Counted from the stretch's first letter, positions 10,463 to 18,810 are shown. The stretch is 64,000 nucleotides of DNA from Streptomyces sp. YIM 121038 (GCF_006088715.1 NZ_CP030771.1:9422001-9486000); one strand, 5' to 3'. Numbers and translations are program-made. The notes: generated from the letters alone by a model not told the origin.

Positions 10463-12268
10463 TCAGGCGTCCACCGGCCAGGTGCCCCGGCGGACCATCT
10501 CCACCACCTTGTCGGCGCCGTTGGCCCGCACCAGCAGCTCCAGACGCGCGCGCTCGATGTCCTCCGCGCTCCACCGGTCGGTGGCCATGGTCCCCTTCTC
10601 GTGCGACCAGCCGTTGTCGTAGTGGCGTACGACGTAGTCCTTCTGGAAGTCCCACATCTTCGTGCCCGGCAGCGGCGTGACGATGAAGGGGTTGGCGTAC
10701 GCCATGCCGTGGCCCATGAGCGTGACCGCGTAGTCGATGGTCTTCTCGATCTGCTCGAGGGACTCGATGTACGGCTCGTCCCCGGGCCGCTCGGGCGGGT
10801 TGACGAACCCGAGCATGAAGCCGCCGGTGACCTGGATGCCGTACTCGGTGAACATCTCCACGATCTCGCCGGTCGCCTTCTGGAAGGCGTTGAGCCGGGG
10901 CTTGCCCGACTCCACGAGGCTGTCCTCGTTGGCGCTCTCCACCGCGAGGTAGACGCTGTAGCAGCCGCCGTCGGCCATGGCCTTGATCAGGTCCCGGCAG
11001 GTGAGCCCGGCCCGCATCGCCGCGAGGACGTTGCGGAAGTTGGGGTTGCGCCGCTCGGCCTCGTCCATGCCGTCCGCGAACTCGGCGCCCAGGTGCAGCA
11101 GCACGAGGTTGAACAGGCTCAGGCCGCCCTCCTCGACCCACGGCAGGTCGTGCTTGCGCAGCAGCTTGAAGGTCTCCATCGCGTACAGCGGGTCGTGCAG
11201 CAAGTGGTCGTCCTCGATGAGGACTTCGGTCACGCCGTGCTTGCGTATCTCGGCCAGGTGCAGATCGAACCAGTCGGTCCCGAGCGCCCGCCACGGTCCG
11301 TTCACCATCGGGATGTAGCAGAAGTCGCAGCCCACGTTGCAGCCGATGGTCGAGAAGATCTGCGCCCAGGAGCCCCGGTCGCGCACCCGCTTGCCCGAGG
11401 AGTGGTAGGCCTGCTCGTACTGGCGCATGTCCAGCATGCCGAAGTCGGGCAGCGGCATCATGCCGAGCCGCTGGTCGAGGCCCTGGCGCTTGGGCAGGAT
11501 CCGCATGTACGGCGACATGGCGGTCGTCCGCACGACGGTCCCGTCGGCGCGCCGGTAGGCGACGCCCGGCACGGCGTCGACGTCGCCGTCCGGTTCGGTC
11601 AGCGCCTGAAGGAGCGCGGTGAAGGTCTGGTCCGCCTCGTTGATGACCACGTAGTCGAAGGGGGAGTCCGGCACGGCGTACTGCCAGTCGCCGCTGGGGT
11701 GCGCGCCGCCGGTGACGGTCACGATGTCCGGGGAGATGTCCTTGACCAGGTCGGCGAGGGCGCGCGCGTTGCCCCACTGGACGGTGTAGATGCACTGGAC
11801 GCCGACGACATCGGGGTCGAACTCCTCGATCAGGGAACGCAGTTGCGCGTCGTCGAGGCCGTAGCGGACCAAGGTGCTGCCGCCCCCCAGGTCCACGAGC
11901 CGGCGCTCCTGCTCCCACCCGGCGAAGGGCGAGTCGACGATGCGGACGTCGAAGCCGGAGAGCCGGGCGTTCGCCGCGATGCGCAGCAGGCCGATCGGCG
12001 TGCCCGCCCGCTTCATGACCTCGAACGTGTCCAGGCCGAGCGCCCGGAAGCTGCTCCGTTGCGGGGAGGGCTCCACGACGCGGGTGTACGAGGGGACGAG
12101 GAGCAGCACGCGGGGCGATTCCCCGCGGGCGCGCCGCCGGGTGCCGGACTTCGACGTCCGCAGGGAGGGTCTGCCCAGGTGCCGCAGGGCAGCGCGCTCG
12201 GGCGCGCTGGAGAACTTGATGGACGGTTTCTCTATGAGCACGGGCGCATGGGCATCGGTTCGCGTCAT
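10463..12268 (-). CDS. B12-binding-domain radical SAM protein
   Basis: 601 residues from ATG 12268 (ribosome site GGAG in GATGGAGCG). Residues ~50-210 form a cobalamin-binding Rossmann-type domain (VLLLVPSYTRVV, VGVQCIYT, TVTGGAHPSGDW). The radical SAM domain follows, with the cluster motif CNVGCDFCY (CxxxCxxC) near residue 310. A C-terminal region follows VTGGFMLGFVNPPE. The canonical B12 DxHxxG loop is not obvious, so base-off binding is uncertain. Such enzymes methylate or rearrange unactivated carbons using SAM and cobalamin. No biosynthetic neighbours indicate a substrate; the nearest genes are an exporter (convergent) and a secreted chorismate mutase (divergent). Confidence 0.86.
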   Translation of the reverse strand: MTRTDAHAPVLIEKPSIKFSSAPERAALRHLGRPSLRTSKSGTRRRARGESPRVLLLVPSYTRVVEPSPQRSSFRALGLDTFEVMKRAGTPIGLLRIAANARLSGFDVRIVDSPFAGWEQERRLVDLGGGSTLVRYGLDDAQLRSLIEEFDPDVVGVQCIYTVQWGNARALADLVKDISPDIVTVTGGAHPSGDWQYAVPDSPFDYVVINEADQTFTALLQALTEPDGDVDAVPGVAYRRADGTVVRTTAMSPYMRILPKRQGLDQRLGMMPLPDFGMLDMRQYEQAYHSSGKRVRDRGSWAQIFSTIGCNVGCDFCYIPMVNGPWRALGTDWFDLHLAEIRKHGVTEVLIEDDHLLHDPLYAMETFKLLRKHDLPWVEEGGLSLFNLVLLHLGAEFADGMDEAERRNPNFRNVLAAMRAGLTCRDLIKAMADGGCYSVYLAVESANEDSLVESGKPRLNAFQKATGEIVEMFTEYGIQVTGGFMLGFVNPPERPGDEPYIESLEQIEKTIDYAVTLMGHGMAYANPFIVTPLPGTKMWDFQKDYVVRHYDNGWSHEKGTMATDRWSAEDIERARLELLVRANGADKVVEMVRRGTWPVDA

Positions 12269-12306
12269 GAGCGCTCCATCTTTCCGCAGGATGATGTCAC
12301 CGGTGA

Positions 12307-12386
12307 GTTCGCTTGATCCGTCCGATCGACGTGTTCGCTTGATCCGCTTTCCTGGCCTGGCCGCTGGATCTTTCCGCTGGATCTTT
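12307..12386. repeat. two pairs of direct repeats upstream of the radical SAM gene
   Basis: GTTCGCTTGATCCG occurs at 12307-12320 and 12333-12346 (26-bp period). CCGCTGGATCTTT occurs in perfect tandem at 12361-12373 and 12374-12386. They occupy the promoter region of the minus-strand radical SAM gene and could be regulator half-sites or slippage products. Confidence 0.6.
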
Positions 12387-12520
12387 CCCGCTTGACCTGT
12401 CCGAATCGAACGGAGAATTTGTTCAGATCGTGACCGTCTCCTCACCGTGAGGACAGGGTTCCGCGGTGAATGGCGTGAATCAGTACATGTGGCTCTGTCC
12501 CAGTGATCTGCGAGGATCCG

Positions 12521-13192
12521 ATGCCCCGCAAGAAACGACCCAGGGAGGCCCCCGTGCCCCTCACCACTCCCGCCGGCTCCCGTCTCGGCCGTCTGCTCGC
12601 CGTTGGCGGCACCGCCGCCGTGCTGGTCCTCGCCGGGGGCGCCGCCGTCGCCGCGCCCGCGCCCGCAGGGCGGACGGCACCCGCCGTCGGCGCCGCGGCG
12701 CACTCCGGTCCGTACGGTCGACTCCGCACCGTGGCCGCACTTTCCGCCGACCGCCTGGCCACCGCCGACCTCGTCGCCGCGGCCAAGTACGGCACGGGCA
12801 GCCCCATCGACGACCCCGCCCGTGAGCAGCAGGTACTGGACGCCGTGGCGCGCCAGGCGGTGGCAGCGGGCGGGGACCCGGAGGCGACCGTGCGCGTCTT
12901 CCGCGATCAGATCGAGGCGAACAAGCTCGTCCAGCGCGCCCTGCACCGGACGTGGGACGCCGACCCCTCGACCGCACCCACCGAGCGGCCCGACCTCGGC
13001 GAGGTCCGCGAGGAGATCAACCGCGTCAACGGGGAGCTCGTGCGCGCCCTCGCCGCGTCGACGCCCGCCCGCACCGCCCCGCACTGCGGCGGGCTGCTGA
13101 CGGCGGCCGCCGTGCACGTACGGCACGAGAAGGGCCTGGACCCCTTGCACGCGACAGCGTTGCGGAGAGCCTTGCCGTCCGTGTGCGGATAA
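12521..13192 (+). CDS. secreted chorismate mutase (AroQ-gamma type)
   Basis: About 223 residues from ATG 12521 (GAGGA ribosome site). A GTG at 12554 with its own AGGGAGG is an equally good start. An N-terminal hydrophobic stretch LLAVGGTAAVLVLAGGAAVA ends in AAPAPAG, a Sec signal peptide. The mature helical protein has the AroQ pattern ADRLATADLVAAAKYGTGSPIDDPAREQ and FRDQIEANKLVQ, as in exported mutases such as the mycobacterial gamma class. It converts chorismate to prephenate, but outside the cytosol, where its purpose is unclear. Cysteines near the C-terminus (PHCGG, SVCG) could form a disulfide. It is monocistronic and divergent from the radical SAM gene. Confidence 0.85.
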   Translation: MPRKKRPREAPVPLTTPAGSRLGRLLAVGGTAAVLVLAGGAAVAAPAPAGRTAPAVGAAAHSGPYGRLRTVAALSADRLATADLVAAAKYGTGSPIDDPAREQQVLDAVARQAVAAGGDPEATVRVFRDQIEANKLVQRALHRTWDADPSTAPTERPDLGEVREEINRVNGELVRALAASTPARTAPHCGGLLTAAAVHVRHEKGLDPLHATALRRALPSVCG

Positions 13193-13324
13193 GCAAGCGG
13201 TGGCGAGAAGTCACCCCTGAATGGATGCACGTCGGCATACACCTCCCCCAGCACGTACGGAAAATGCGACCCTGAGGGATCAGCCGTTGTGCGGCCGGTG
13301 TGAACCGAGCGTGAGGGAGTGTGC

Positions 13325-13687
13325 ATGGGCGAAGTCTGGGTTGACGCGGGAGATGCGGCAGGGGCGGGTGCGCTCGCCGGATGGCTGCGGCGCGACCCCG
13401 GAATGGCGCGGTCGGGCATCGAGATCGAGTCCGGGGGATCCGCCCCTGCCGAACCGGATGGCGCGGACGGCGCGATGGGCGCCGTGGAGATGGTCACCGC
13501 CGTCTTCGACAGCACGGTGGGCGTGCTGTCGCTGCTCGTGGCCGTCGCCGCCTGGCGCCGCCCGCGCGGCGCCAAACCACCCCTGGTGCGGGTCATCGAG
13601 GACGACGGAACGGTGGTGGAGGGAACCGCCCAGGAAGTACTCGACACCGTACGGGCACGCCGCGAGCGCCAGCAGTCCGAAGCATGA
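13325..13687 (+). CDS. EACC1-type effector-associated protein
   Basis: 120 residues from ATG 13325 (GAGGGAG ribosome site; GTG 13319 is an alternative). It shows the pattern of the EACC1 family (effector-associated constant component 1): an N-terminal LAGWLRRDPGMARSGIEIESG, a central GAMGAVEMVTAVFDSTVGVLSLLVAVAAW helix that looks membrane-associated, and a C-terminal strand set PLVRVIEDDGTVVEGTAQEVLDTV. In actinobacteria this family is encoded immediately before caspase or other effector STAND proteins in predicted biological-conflict systems. Here its stop overlaps the caspase-protein start (ATGA), so the pair is translationally coupled. Its biochemical role is not known. Confidence 0.82.
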   Translation: MGEVWVDAGDAAGAGALAGWLRRDPGMARSGIEIESGGSAPAEPDGADGAMGAVEMVTAVFDSTVGVLSLLVAVAAWRRPRGAKPPLVRVIEDDGTVVEGTAQEVLDTVRARRERQQSEA

Positions 13688-16335
13688 CCGTGCGCCTGTC
13701 GGCCCACACGTCCTCCCGGGCGGTCCTGATCGGGGTGCACGCCTACGCCGAGGAAGCCGGGCTGTCCCCCTTGCCCGCGGTGCGGCGCAACATCGGCGCG
13801 CTCCGGGAGGTCCTGTGCGACGAGGTCGGCTGGGGCCTGTCGTCCGCCAGCTGCCGCGTCCTCGGGCCCGAGGCCACCGGCGGTGACGTCATGCGGGCCA
13901 TCGACGAGGCGGTGCGCGAGGCGAGCGACACCCTCTTCGTCTACTACGCCGGGCACGGCCTGCTCCACCCCGACCGGCCCACCGAACTCCACCTGGCCCT
14001 GCACGACTCCAACGAGCGGCAGATGTGGCGGTCGCTGCCGTACGCCTACATCCGCGACGAGGTGCGCGCGGCCCACCGGCAGCGCCGGCTGAAGTGCGCC
14101 GTGGTGCTCGACTGCTGCTTCAGCGGCGCGGCCGTCGAGGGAGGCATGAGCCACCCCGAAGCGCTCCTGAAGCAGGCCGCCGACATCGACGGCGTCTGCG
14201 TGCTCACCTCGAGCGCCGCCACCGAACTGGCCTACGCGCCGCCCGGCGACGAGCTGTCCGCCTTCACCGGCGCCCTGGTCGACCTGGTCCGGACGGGAGT
14301 GCCAGAGGCCGGGCCCGTGCTCGACTTCGGCACGCTCCACGCACGCCTGCACCAGCGCCTGAGCGCGCGGCAGCACCCCCAGCACCCCCAGCTCGGCACC
14401 CATAACTCCGGCGAGCGGATCGCCGTCTTCCGCAACCGTGCCTACGTCGAGCAGGCACCGGCCGAGGAGCACCGGAACGCGGCGGCGCCGCAGCCGCCCC
14501 CGGCGGAGCGCCTGTTCGGCCGCGACCGCGAGCTGCGGGAGCTCGCCGAGGACGCCGCCGAGGGGCCCGGGCTCCTCGTCATCCACGGGCCGCCGGGCGT
14601 GGGCAAGTCGGCCCTGGCCGCCGAGCTCCACCAGCGGCTCACCGGCCGCCGCCCGGGGCACGCCGAGGCCGGTTTCCCCGTCGTCCTCCTGGACGACGTC
14701 ACGGACGCCGCCGAGGTGGCCCGGACGGTCGAGTCCTGTCCCGACGCGCTCGTCGTGGTCACGAGCCGCGCCTCGCTCACCGAGGCGCGGCCCGGCACCC
14801 GCCGCTATCCGCTGGCTCCGCTCGCCCTGCGGGACGCGGTCGAGATGATGCGGCACCTGTGCGGGCTGACCGGGCACGACACCGAACTCGCCGAGATGGC
14901 CGGGATGCTGAGCTGCTTCCCGCTCGCCCTGTACTCCGTCGCCGCCCGGCTGCGCCGCACACCGCCCGACCTCATGCTGGACGCCATGCGCGAGTCGGAC
15001 CGGCCGCTGCAGCACCTGCGCTGGGACGACGACCGCGTCCGCGCCGCGTACACCATGTCGTACGAGGCGCTCGACGAGCGGCAGCGGCACGTCCTGCACG
15101 CCTGCGTCAGCCACCCCGGACCGGACTTCGACCGGCACTCGGCGGCGGCCCTGAGCCGGATGCCGCCCGGCATCTGCGGACTGATGCTGGAGGAACTCGT
15201 CGACGCGGGGCTGCTCCAGCGCAGCGACGGGCGCTACGCGTTCCACACCCTCTACCGCAGCTACTCGCAGACCAGCACCGAGGAGCAGGCCCTGCGCCGC
15301 ACCTGGCTGTATCTGCACCTGCGGCGGCGCCTCAAGGTCACGCGCGAGGGCGGCGCCGACCAGGGCTGGCGCGTCGCGGCCCTGCCCGAGCTGCGTGCGG
15401 CCGCGCGGGCGGCACGCCGGGACCGGTGGACCGTGGCGACCGAGCTGACCTGCGAGGTGGCCGACGCCCTGCGCGAGGAGCGGTGCCTCGAGGAGGCCAG
15501 GGAGGAGGCCGAGGCCGCCTACCGCTACGCGGCGGGCCGCGCCGACGGCCGGGGCATCGCCCGGGCGCGTGGCTGCCTGGCCCTCCTGGGCGGCGAGCAC
15601 GGCCCCGGTGACCAGCGCCAGCGCGCCCGCGAAGTGGCCGCCGTACGGCAGGAGGTGACGGCCGAGCTGCGCCGGGCGGCCGCCACCGCGCGGCAGCGGC
15701 CGGGCGGTACGGCGGAACCGGCCGATCTCGGCCATCAGTTGATGAGCCTCGCCGAGCGGGCCCTGGTCTCCGGGCTCGTCGACGACGCCATGCGGTTCCA
15801 GGCCGAGGCCCACGCCTGCTTCGAGGAGGCGGGCGACGGCAGGCTCCTGGCCGAGTGCCTCGTCGGGCAGGCGGCGCTGCACACGTTCGCCGGGCGGTTC
15901 CCGGCCGCGGCGGGCCTGGCCGACCGGGCCGCCGAGCTCCTCGCCGCCCACGGCGACGCGGAGGGCGCCGCGCACGCCCACGCCTCGGCGGCGGAGGCCC
16001 TGCGCAAGGCGGACGACCTCCCGGCGGCCGCCCGGCACGCCTGTCGCGCGCTCACCCAGTTCGAGGCGGCCGGTGACCCCGCCAGCCTCAACTACGCCTA
16101 CCGCCTGGCCGCGAAGGTCGAATGGGCGCGGCAGAACCACGCGCTGGCCCGTGAACTCCTGGACAAGGCCCGCGAGCTGCCCCGCTACCCCGGCGCCGCC
16201 GAGGAGGGCCCGTCCACCCAGGCCATCGCCCACCCCTCGCGGGCCGCCCGGGCCGAGCGACCGCTGCCGTACGGGGTGGCCCAGGACGGAAGCCCCGTAA
16301 CGCGGGTGGCGCCTGAGGCGCAGTACCGCATGTAA
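13684..16335 (+). CDS. caspase-like / STAND NTPase / TPR protein
   Basis: 883 residues. Residues ~1-250 are a caspase-fold protease with the dyad His91 (VYYAGHGL) and Cys145 (LDCCFSG), both intact. A P-loop NTPase follows at ~280-560 (GPPGVGKSA near 301, Walker-B-like VVLLDDVTD, GLxLA-like LSCFPLALYSV), typical of NB-ARC/STAND signal transducers. The remainder to 883 is helical repeats resembling TPRs (repeated A-rich 34-residue units such as LAERALVSGLVDDAMRFQAEA). Such proteins are predicted to sense an invader through the repeats, oligomerise with NTP and unleash the protease, giving dormancy or death. It is coupled to EACC1 upstream. A hairpin and four 7-bp repeats follow the stop. Confidence 0.88.
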   Translation: MTVRLSAHTSSRAVLIGVHAYAEEAGLSPLPAVRRNIGALREVLCDEVGWGLSSASCRVLGPEATGGDVMRAIDEAVREASDTLFVYYAGHGLLHPDRPTELHLALHDSNERQMWRSLPYAYIRDEVRAAHRQRRLKCAVVLDCCFSGAAVEGGMSHPEALLKQAADIDGVCVLTSSAATELAYAPPGDELSAFTGALVDLVRTGVPEAGPVLDFGTLHARLHQRLSARQHPQHPQLGTHNSGERIAVFRNRAYVEQAPAEEHRNAAAPQPPPAERLFGRDRELRELAEDAAEGPGLLVIHGPPGVGKSALAAELHQRLTGRRPGHAEAGFPVVLLDDVTDAAEVARTVESCPDALVVVTSRASLTEARPGTRRYPLAPLALRDAVEMMRHLCGLTGHDTELAEMAGMLSCFPLALYSVAARLRRTPPDLMLDAMRESDRPLQHLRWDDDRVRAAYTMSYEALDERQRHVLHACVSHPGPDFDRHSAAALSRMPPGICGLMLEELVDAGLLQRSDGRYAFHTLYRSYSQTSTEEQALRRTWLYLHLRRRLKVTREGGADQGWRVAALPELRAAARAARRDRWTVATELTCEVADALREERCLEEAREEAEAAYRYAAGRADGRGIARARGCLALLGGEHGPGDQRQRAREVAAVRQEVTAELRRAAATARQRPGGTAEPADLGHQLMSLAERALVSGLVDDAMRFQAEAHACFEEAGDGRLLAECLVGQAALHTFAGRFPAAAGLADRAAELLAAHGDAEGAAHAHASAAEALRKADDLPAAARHACRALTQFEAAGDPASLNYAYRLAAKVEWARQNHALARELLDKARELPRYPGAAEEGPSTQAIAHPSRAARAERPLPYGVAQDGSPVTRVAPEAQYRM

Positions 16336-16336
16336 T

Positions 16337-16364
16337 ACACCTGACACCTGACACCTGACACCTG
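16337..16364. repeat. four tandem copies of ACACCTG
   Basis: Perfect 7-bp tandem repeat, four units, beginning two bases after the stop codon of the caspase-STAND gene and running into a terminator-like hairpin. The array is too short and regular to be CRISPR. Copy number may vary between strains by slippage. Confidence 0.9.
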
Positions 16365-16379
16365 TGCCGCACACGGCAC
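16364..16379 (+). terminator. hairpin after the caspase-STAND gene
   Basis: GTGCCG/CGGCAC 6-bp stem with a 4-nt loop (CACA), directly after the ACACCTG array and 29 nt past the stop codon. There is no U-run, as is usual for streptomycete terminators. Confidence 0.4.
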
Positions 16380-16453
16380 TCGTGTGCACGCAACGCCCGT
16401 ATGGAAAGCCGCATCTTCCCCTTCCTCTTCCTCAGTGACTAAGGACGGCCCGC

Positions 16454-17059
16454 ATGGCCAACAGTGCTCTTCTGGTGATGGACGTTCAGCGAGACGTGGT
16501 GGACATCGCGCACGGCAGAGGCGCGTTCGCCGCAGGCGCGTACGGCGGAGGGGCGGGTGACAGCTCGGAGTACCTCTCCCGCCTGGGCAAGGCGATCGAC
16601 GGCGCCCGAGCCGTGGGCATCCCCGTCATCTACGTGGTGATGGGCTTGCGCGCGGACAAGGCGGAGGTGAGCCCGCGCAACAAGATAGTCAGCACGGTCG
16701 CGCAGGCCGGCCTCTTCACGGAAGGCAACCCCGGGAACGAGATCCACCCGGACATCGCCCCCCAGGAGGGCGACGTCGTCGTCACGAAGCGGCGCGGCAG
16801 CGCCTTCTCGGGCAGCGACCTCGACCTGGTCCTCCGGGCCCGCGACATCGAAAGACTCGTCCTCACCGGCATCGCCACCAGCGGCGTCGTCCTCCACACC
16901 GTCTGCGCAGGCAACGACCTGGACCTCGACCTCACCGTCCTCGGCGACGCCTGCCTCGACCTCGACCCCGAAGTACACCGATTCCTGACGGAGAAACTGT
17001 TCCCGCAGTGGTTCGACGTGCTCACGGTAGAGGAATGGGTCACGACGATCGCCCCGTGA
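16454..17059 (+). CDS. isochorismatase-fold protein lacking the catalytic cysteine
   Basis: 201 residues with ribosome site AAGGACGG and ATG 16454. The isochorismatase/nicotinamidase fold is clear: ALLVMDVQRDVVD carries the active-site Asp, and VVTKRRGSAFSGSDLDLVL carries the Lys. In the third motif, GIATSGVVLHT, the position of the nucleophilic Cys (as in GxATxxC) is Val. The protein therefore cannot use the thioester mechanism of nicotinamidases. It may instead act like the Cys-independent isochorismatases that hydrolyse vinyl ethers, or have another role. Many actinobacterial relatives share the ATSGVV form. It is monocistronic, and the epoxide hydrolase follows after 64 bp in the same direction. 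Confidence 0.85.
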   Translation: MANSALLVMDVQRDVVDIAHGRGAFAAGAYGGGAGDSSEYLSRLGKAIDGARAVGIPVIYVVMGLRADKAEVSPRNKIVSTVAQAGLFTEGNPGNEIHPDIAPQEGDVVVTKRRGSAFSGSDLDLVLRARDIERLVLTGIATSGVVLHTVCAGNDLDLDLTVLGDACLDLDPEVHRFLTEKLFPQWFDVLTVEEWVTTIAP

Positions 17060-17123
17060 GGCGGCCGCCCACGGGGCCGACCGGGTGGGCGGGATGGGCG
17101 CGGGCGGACGTAACATGCCGCGA

Positions 17124-18335
17124 ATGACGACGACTCCGGCATCGGCTTCGGCCTCGGCTGATGAGGCACTGCGGCCGTTTCGCATTGATGTGTCCCAGGG
17201 CGACCTCGACGATCTGTACGGGCGTCTCGATCGCACGCGGTGGCCGGACGAGCTGCCGGGGGTGGGCTGGGCCTACGGCGCTCCGCGCGGCTATCTCCAG
17301 GAGCTGGCGCACTACTGGCGGCACGCGTACGACTGGCGGGCGGCCGAGGCGGAGCTGAACCAGTGGCCGCAGTTCACCACCACGATCGACGGCGCGAACG
17401 TGCACTTCGCGCACATCCGGTCGCCCGAACCGGACGCGACCCCGCTGCTCATGACGCACGGCTGGCCCGGCTCGATCGTCGAGTTCGCCGACGTCATCGG
17501 CCCGCTGACCCGGCCCCGCGCCCACGGCGCCCCGGACGCGGAGGCCTTTCACCTGGTGCTCCCCAGCATCCCGGGCTTCGGCTTCTCCGGGCCCACGGTG
17601 CAGACCGGCTGGGAGCTGAAGCGCGTGGCCGCCGCGTTCGCCGCGCTCATGGAGCGCCTCGGGTACGAGCGCTACGGCGTCCAGGGCGGCGACTGGGGGG
17701 CGGGCATCTCCAGGGAGCTCGGCCGCACCCGGCCGGAGCGGGTGACGGGCGTCCATCTGAATCTGCTGCCGAACGCGTTCCAGGCCACGGAACCCACCCC
17801 GGAGGAGCTCGCGCCGCTCGACCCGGGGGAGCGGGAGCGCGCCTCGGCCTCCTGGGCCCGCTTCCAGGCGTGGAGCCGCGACCGCCAGGGGTACGCCGAC
17901 ATCCAGGCCACCCGGCCGCAGACGCTCGCGTACGGCCTGACCGACTCCCCGGTGGGGCAACTGGCCTGGATCGTCGAGAAGTTCAAGGAGTGGACCGACT
18001 CCGAGCACCGGCCCGAGGACGCGGTGGACCGCGACCGGATGCTCACCAACGTGATGCTGTACTGGCTCACGGGCACGGCCGGTTCGTCCGCCCGCATCTA
18101 CTACGAGCGCGCCCACGCGGACTACTGGGGCGCCCCGCCCGAGCCGTCGGCCACCCCGACCGCACTCGCGGTCTTCCCGCACGACAACTTCATCCCCCTG
18201 CGGCACATCGCGGACCGCACCAACAACGTCGTGCAGTGGACGGAGTACGACCGGGGAGGCCACTTCCCCGCACTGGAACAGCCCGCGCTCCTCGTCGACG
18301 ACATCCGGAGGTTCTTCCGGAGCCTCAAGGACTAG
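17124..18335 (+). CDS. epoxide hydrolase (alpha/beta-hydrolase, microsomal-type)
   Basis: 403 residues from ATG 17124. It has the N-terminal EHN domain (residues ~15-120, with FRIDVSQGDLDDLYGRLDRTRWPDEL) followed by an alpha/beta-hydrolase core. The oxyanion-hole motif is HGWPGS, the nucleophile Asp is in QGGDWGAGI, and the catalytic His is in YDRGGHFPALEQP. Family members open epoxides to diols through an Asp-ester intermediate in the cytosol, usually in detoxification or secondary metabolism. The upstream ATG at 17085 was rejected because the family N-terminus begins after residue 20 and the extension is Gly-rich. It converges on the VOC gene. Confidence 0.92.
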   Translation: MTTTPASASASADEALRPFRIDVSQGDLDDLYGRLDRTRWPDELPGVGWAYGAPRGYLQELAHYWRHAYDWRAAEAELNQWPQFTTTIDGANVHFAHIRSPEPDATPLLMTHGWPGSIVEFADVIGPLTRPRAHGAPDAEAFHLVLPSIPGFGFSGPTVQTGWELKRVAAAFAALMERLGYERYGVQGGDWGAGISRELGRTRPERVTGVHLNLLPNAFQATEPTPEELAPLDPGERERASASWARFQAWSRDRQGYADIQATRPQTLAYGLTDSPVGQLAWIVEKFKEWTDSEHRPEDAVDRDRMLTNVMLYWLTGTAGSSARIYYERAHADYWGAPPEPSATPTALAVFPHDNFIPLRHIADRTNNVVQWTEYDRGGHFPALEQPALLVDDIRRFFRSLKD

Positions 18336-18376
18336 GGGCTGCCGCCCCGGACCGGACGTCGGCAGTCGGCGGGCCC

Positions 18377-18745
18377 TCAGGCGCGGTCGTGGAGGGTGAC
18401 GTGGTAGCCGTCGGGGTCGGCGAAGGTGAAGGTCCGGCCGAAGGGGCCGTCGACCGGCGCGGAGACGATGGTGTGGCCGTCGGCGACGAGAGCGTCGTGG
18501 ATGGCCTGGGCGTCGGTGGCGTGGAGCCAGATCGCGGCACCGATGCCGGGCCGGGCAACGGATGCGAGGTCGGTGCCGGGAAGGACGTCGCGGAGTGCGA
18601 ACGCGATCGGCTTCGTCTCGAAGACGACGGCGTGCGGCGGCCCGGTCGGGGAGCGGACCAGGCCGAGGTACCGCTCGTAGAACGCCTGCGCGGCGTCGAG
18701 GTCGCGCGCTTGGAGCGAGATGAAGTCGGGGCCGGTGACGGGCAT
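18377..18745 (-). CDS. VOC/glyoxalase-family protein
   Basis: 122 residues, one complete VOC unit made of two beta-alpha-beta-beta-beta modules: DFISLQARDLDAAQAFYERYLG and HATDAQAIHDALVADGHTIV, ending FTFADPDGYHVTLHDRA. Metal-ligand-type residues are His103-Glu-like positions in such proteins; here DGYHVTLHD is present but an ExxR strand end is missing, so metal binding is uncertain. It is divergent from the MarR gene at 18809 with two palindromic operators in between. It is therefore the probable MarR target, and may bind or detoxify the inducing compound. Confidence 0.88.
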   Translation of the reverse strand: MPVTGPDFISLQARDLDAAQAFYERYLGLVRSPTGPPHAVVFETKPIAFALRDVLPGTDLASVARPGIGAAIWLHATDAQAIHDALVADGHTIVSAPVDGPFGRTFTFADPDGYHVTLHDRA

Positions 18746-18764
18746 GGTGATGCTCCTTCTCTCC

Positions 18765-18782
18765 GTGTCAGTATCCTGACAC
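18765..18782. promoter_or_regulatory. MarR operator 1 (GTGTCAG-N4-CTGACAC)
   Basis: Perfect 7-bp arms separated by 4 nt. It starts 20 bp upstream of the VOC start codon. It shares the core TGTCAG-N4-CTGACA with the second site, and the two centres are 28 bp apart. Confidence 0.75.
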
Positions 18783-18792
18783 AGGTCACCCT

Positions 18793-18810
18793 ATGTCAGA
18801 ATGCTGACAT
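18793..18810. promoter_or_regulatory. MarR operator 2 (ATGTCAG-N4-CTGACAT), overlapping the MarR start codon
   Basis: Perfect 7-bp arms with 4-nt spacer. Its right arm contains the first two bases of the MarR ATG (18809), so bound repressor would block the 5' end of its own message. The MarR transcript is probably leaderless or has a very short leader, since no ribosome site is visible. Confidence 0.75.

Noticed and set aside
16337..16364. CRISPR-like array
   Set aside because: Seven-bp units without spacers or cas genes; a simple tandem repeat.
12907..16389. A 1160-codon minus-strand frame opposite the caspase-STAND gene
   Set aside because: It has no recognisable domain, while the plus strand has clear catalytic motifs and a coupled start.
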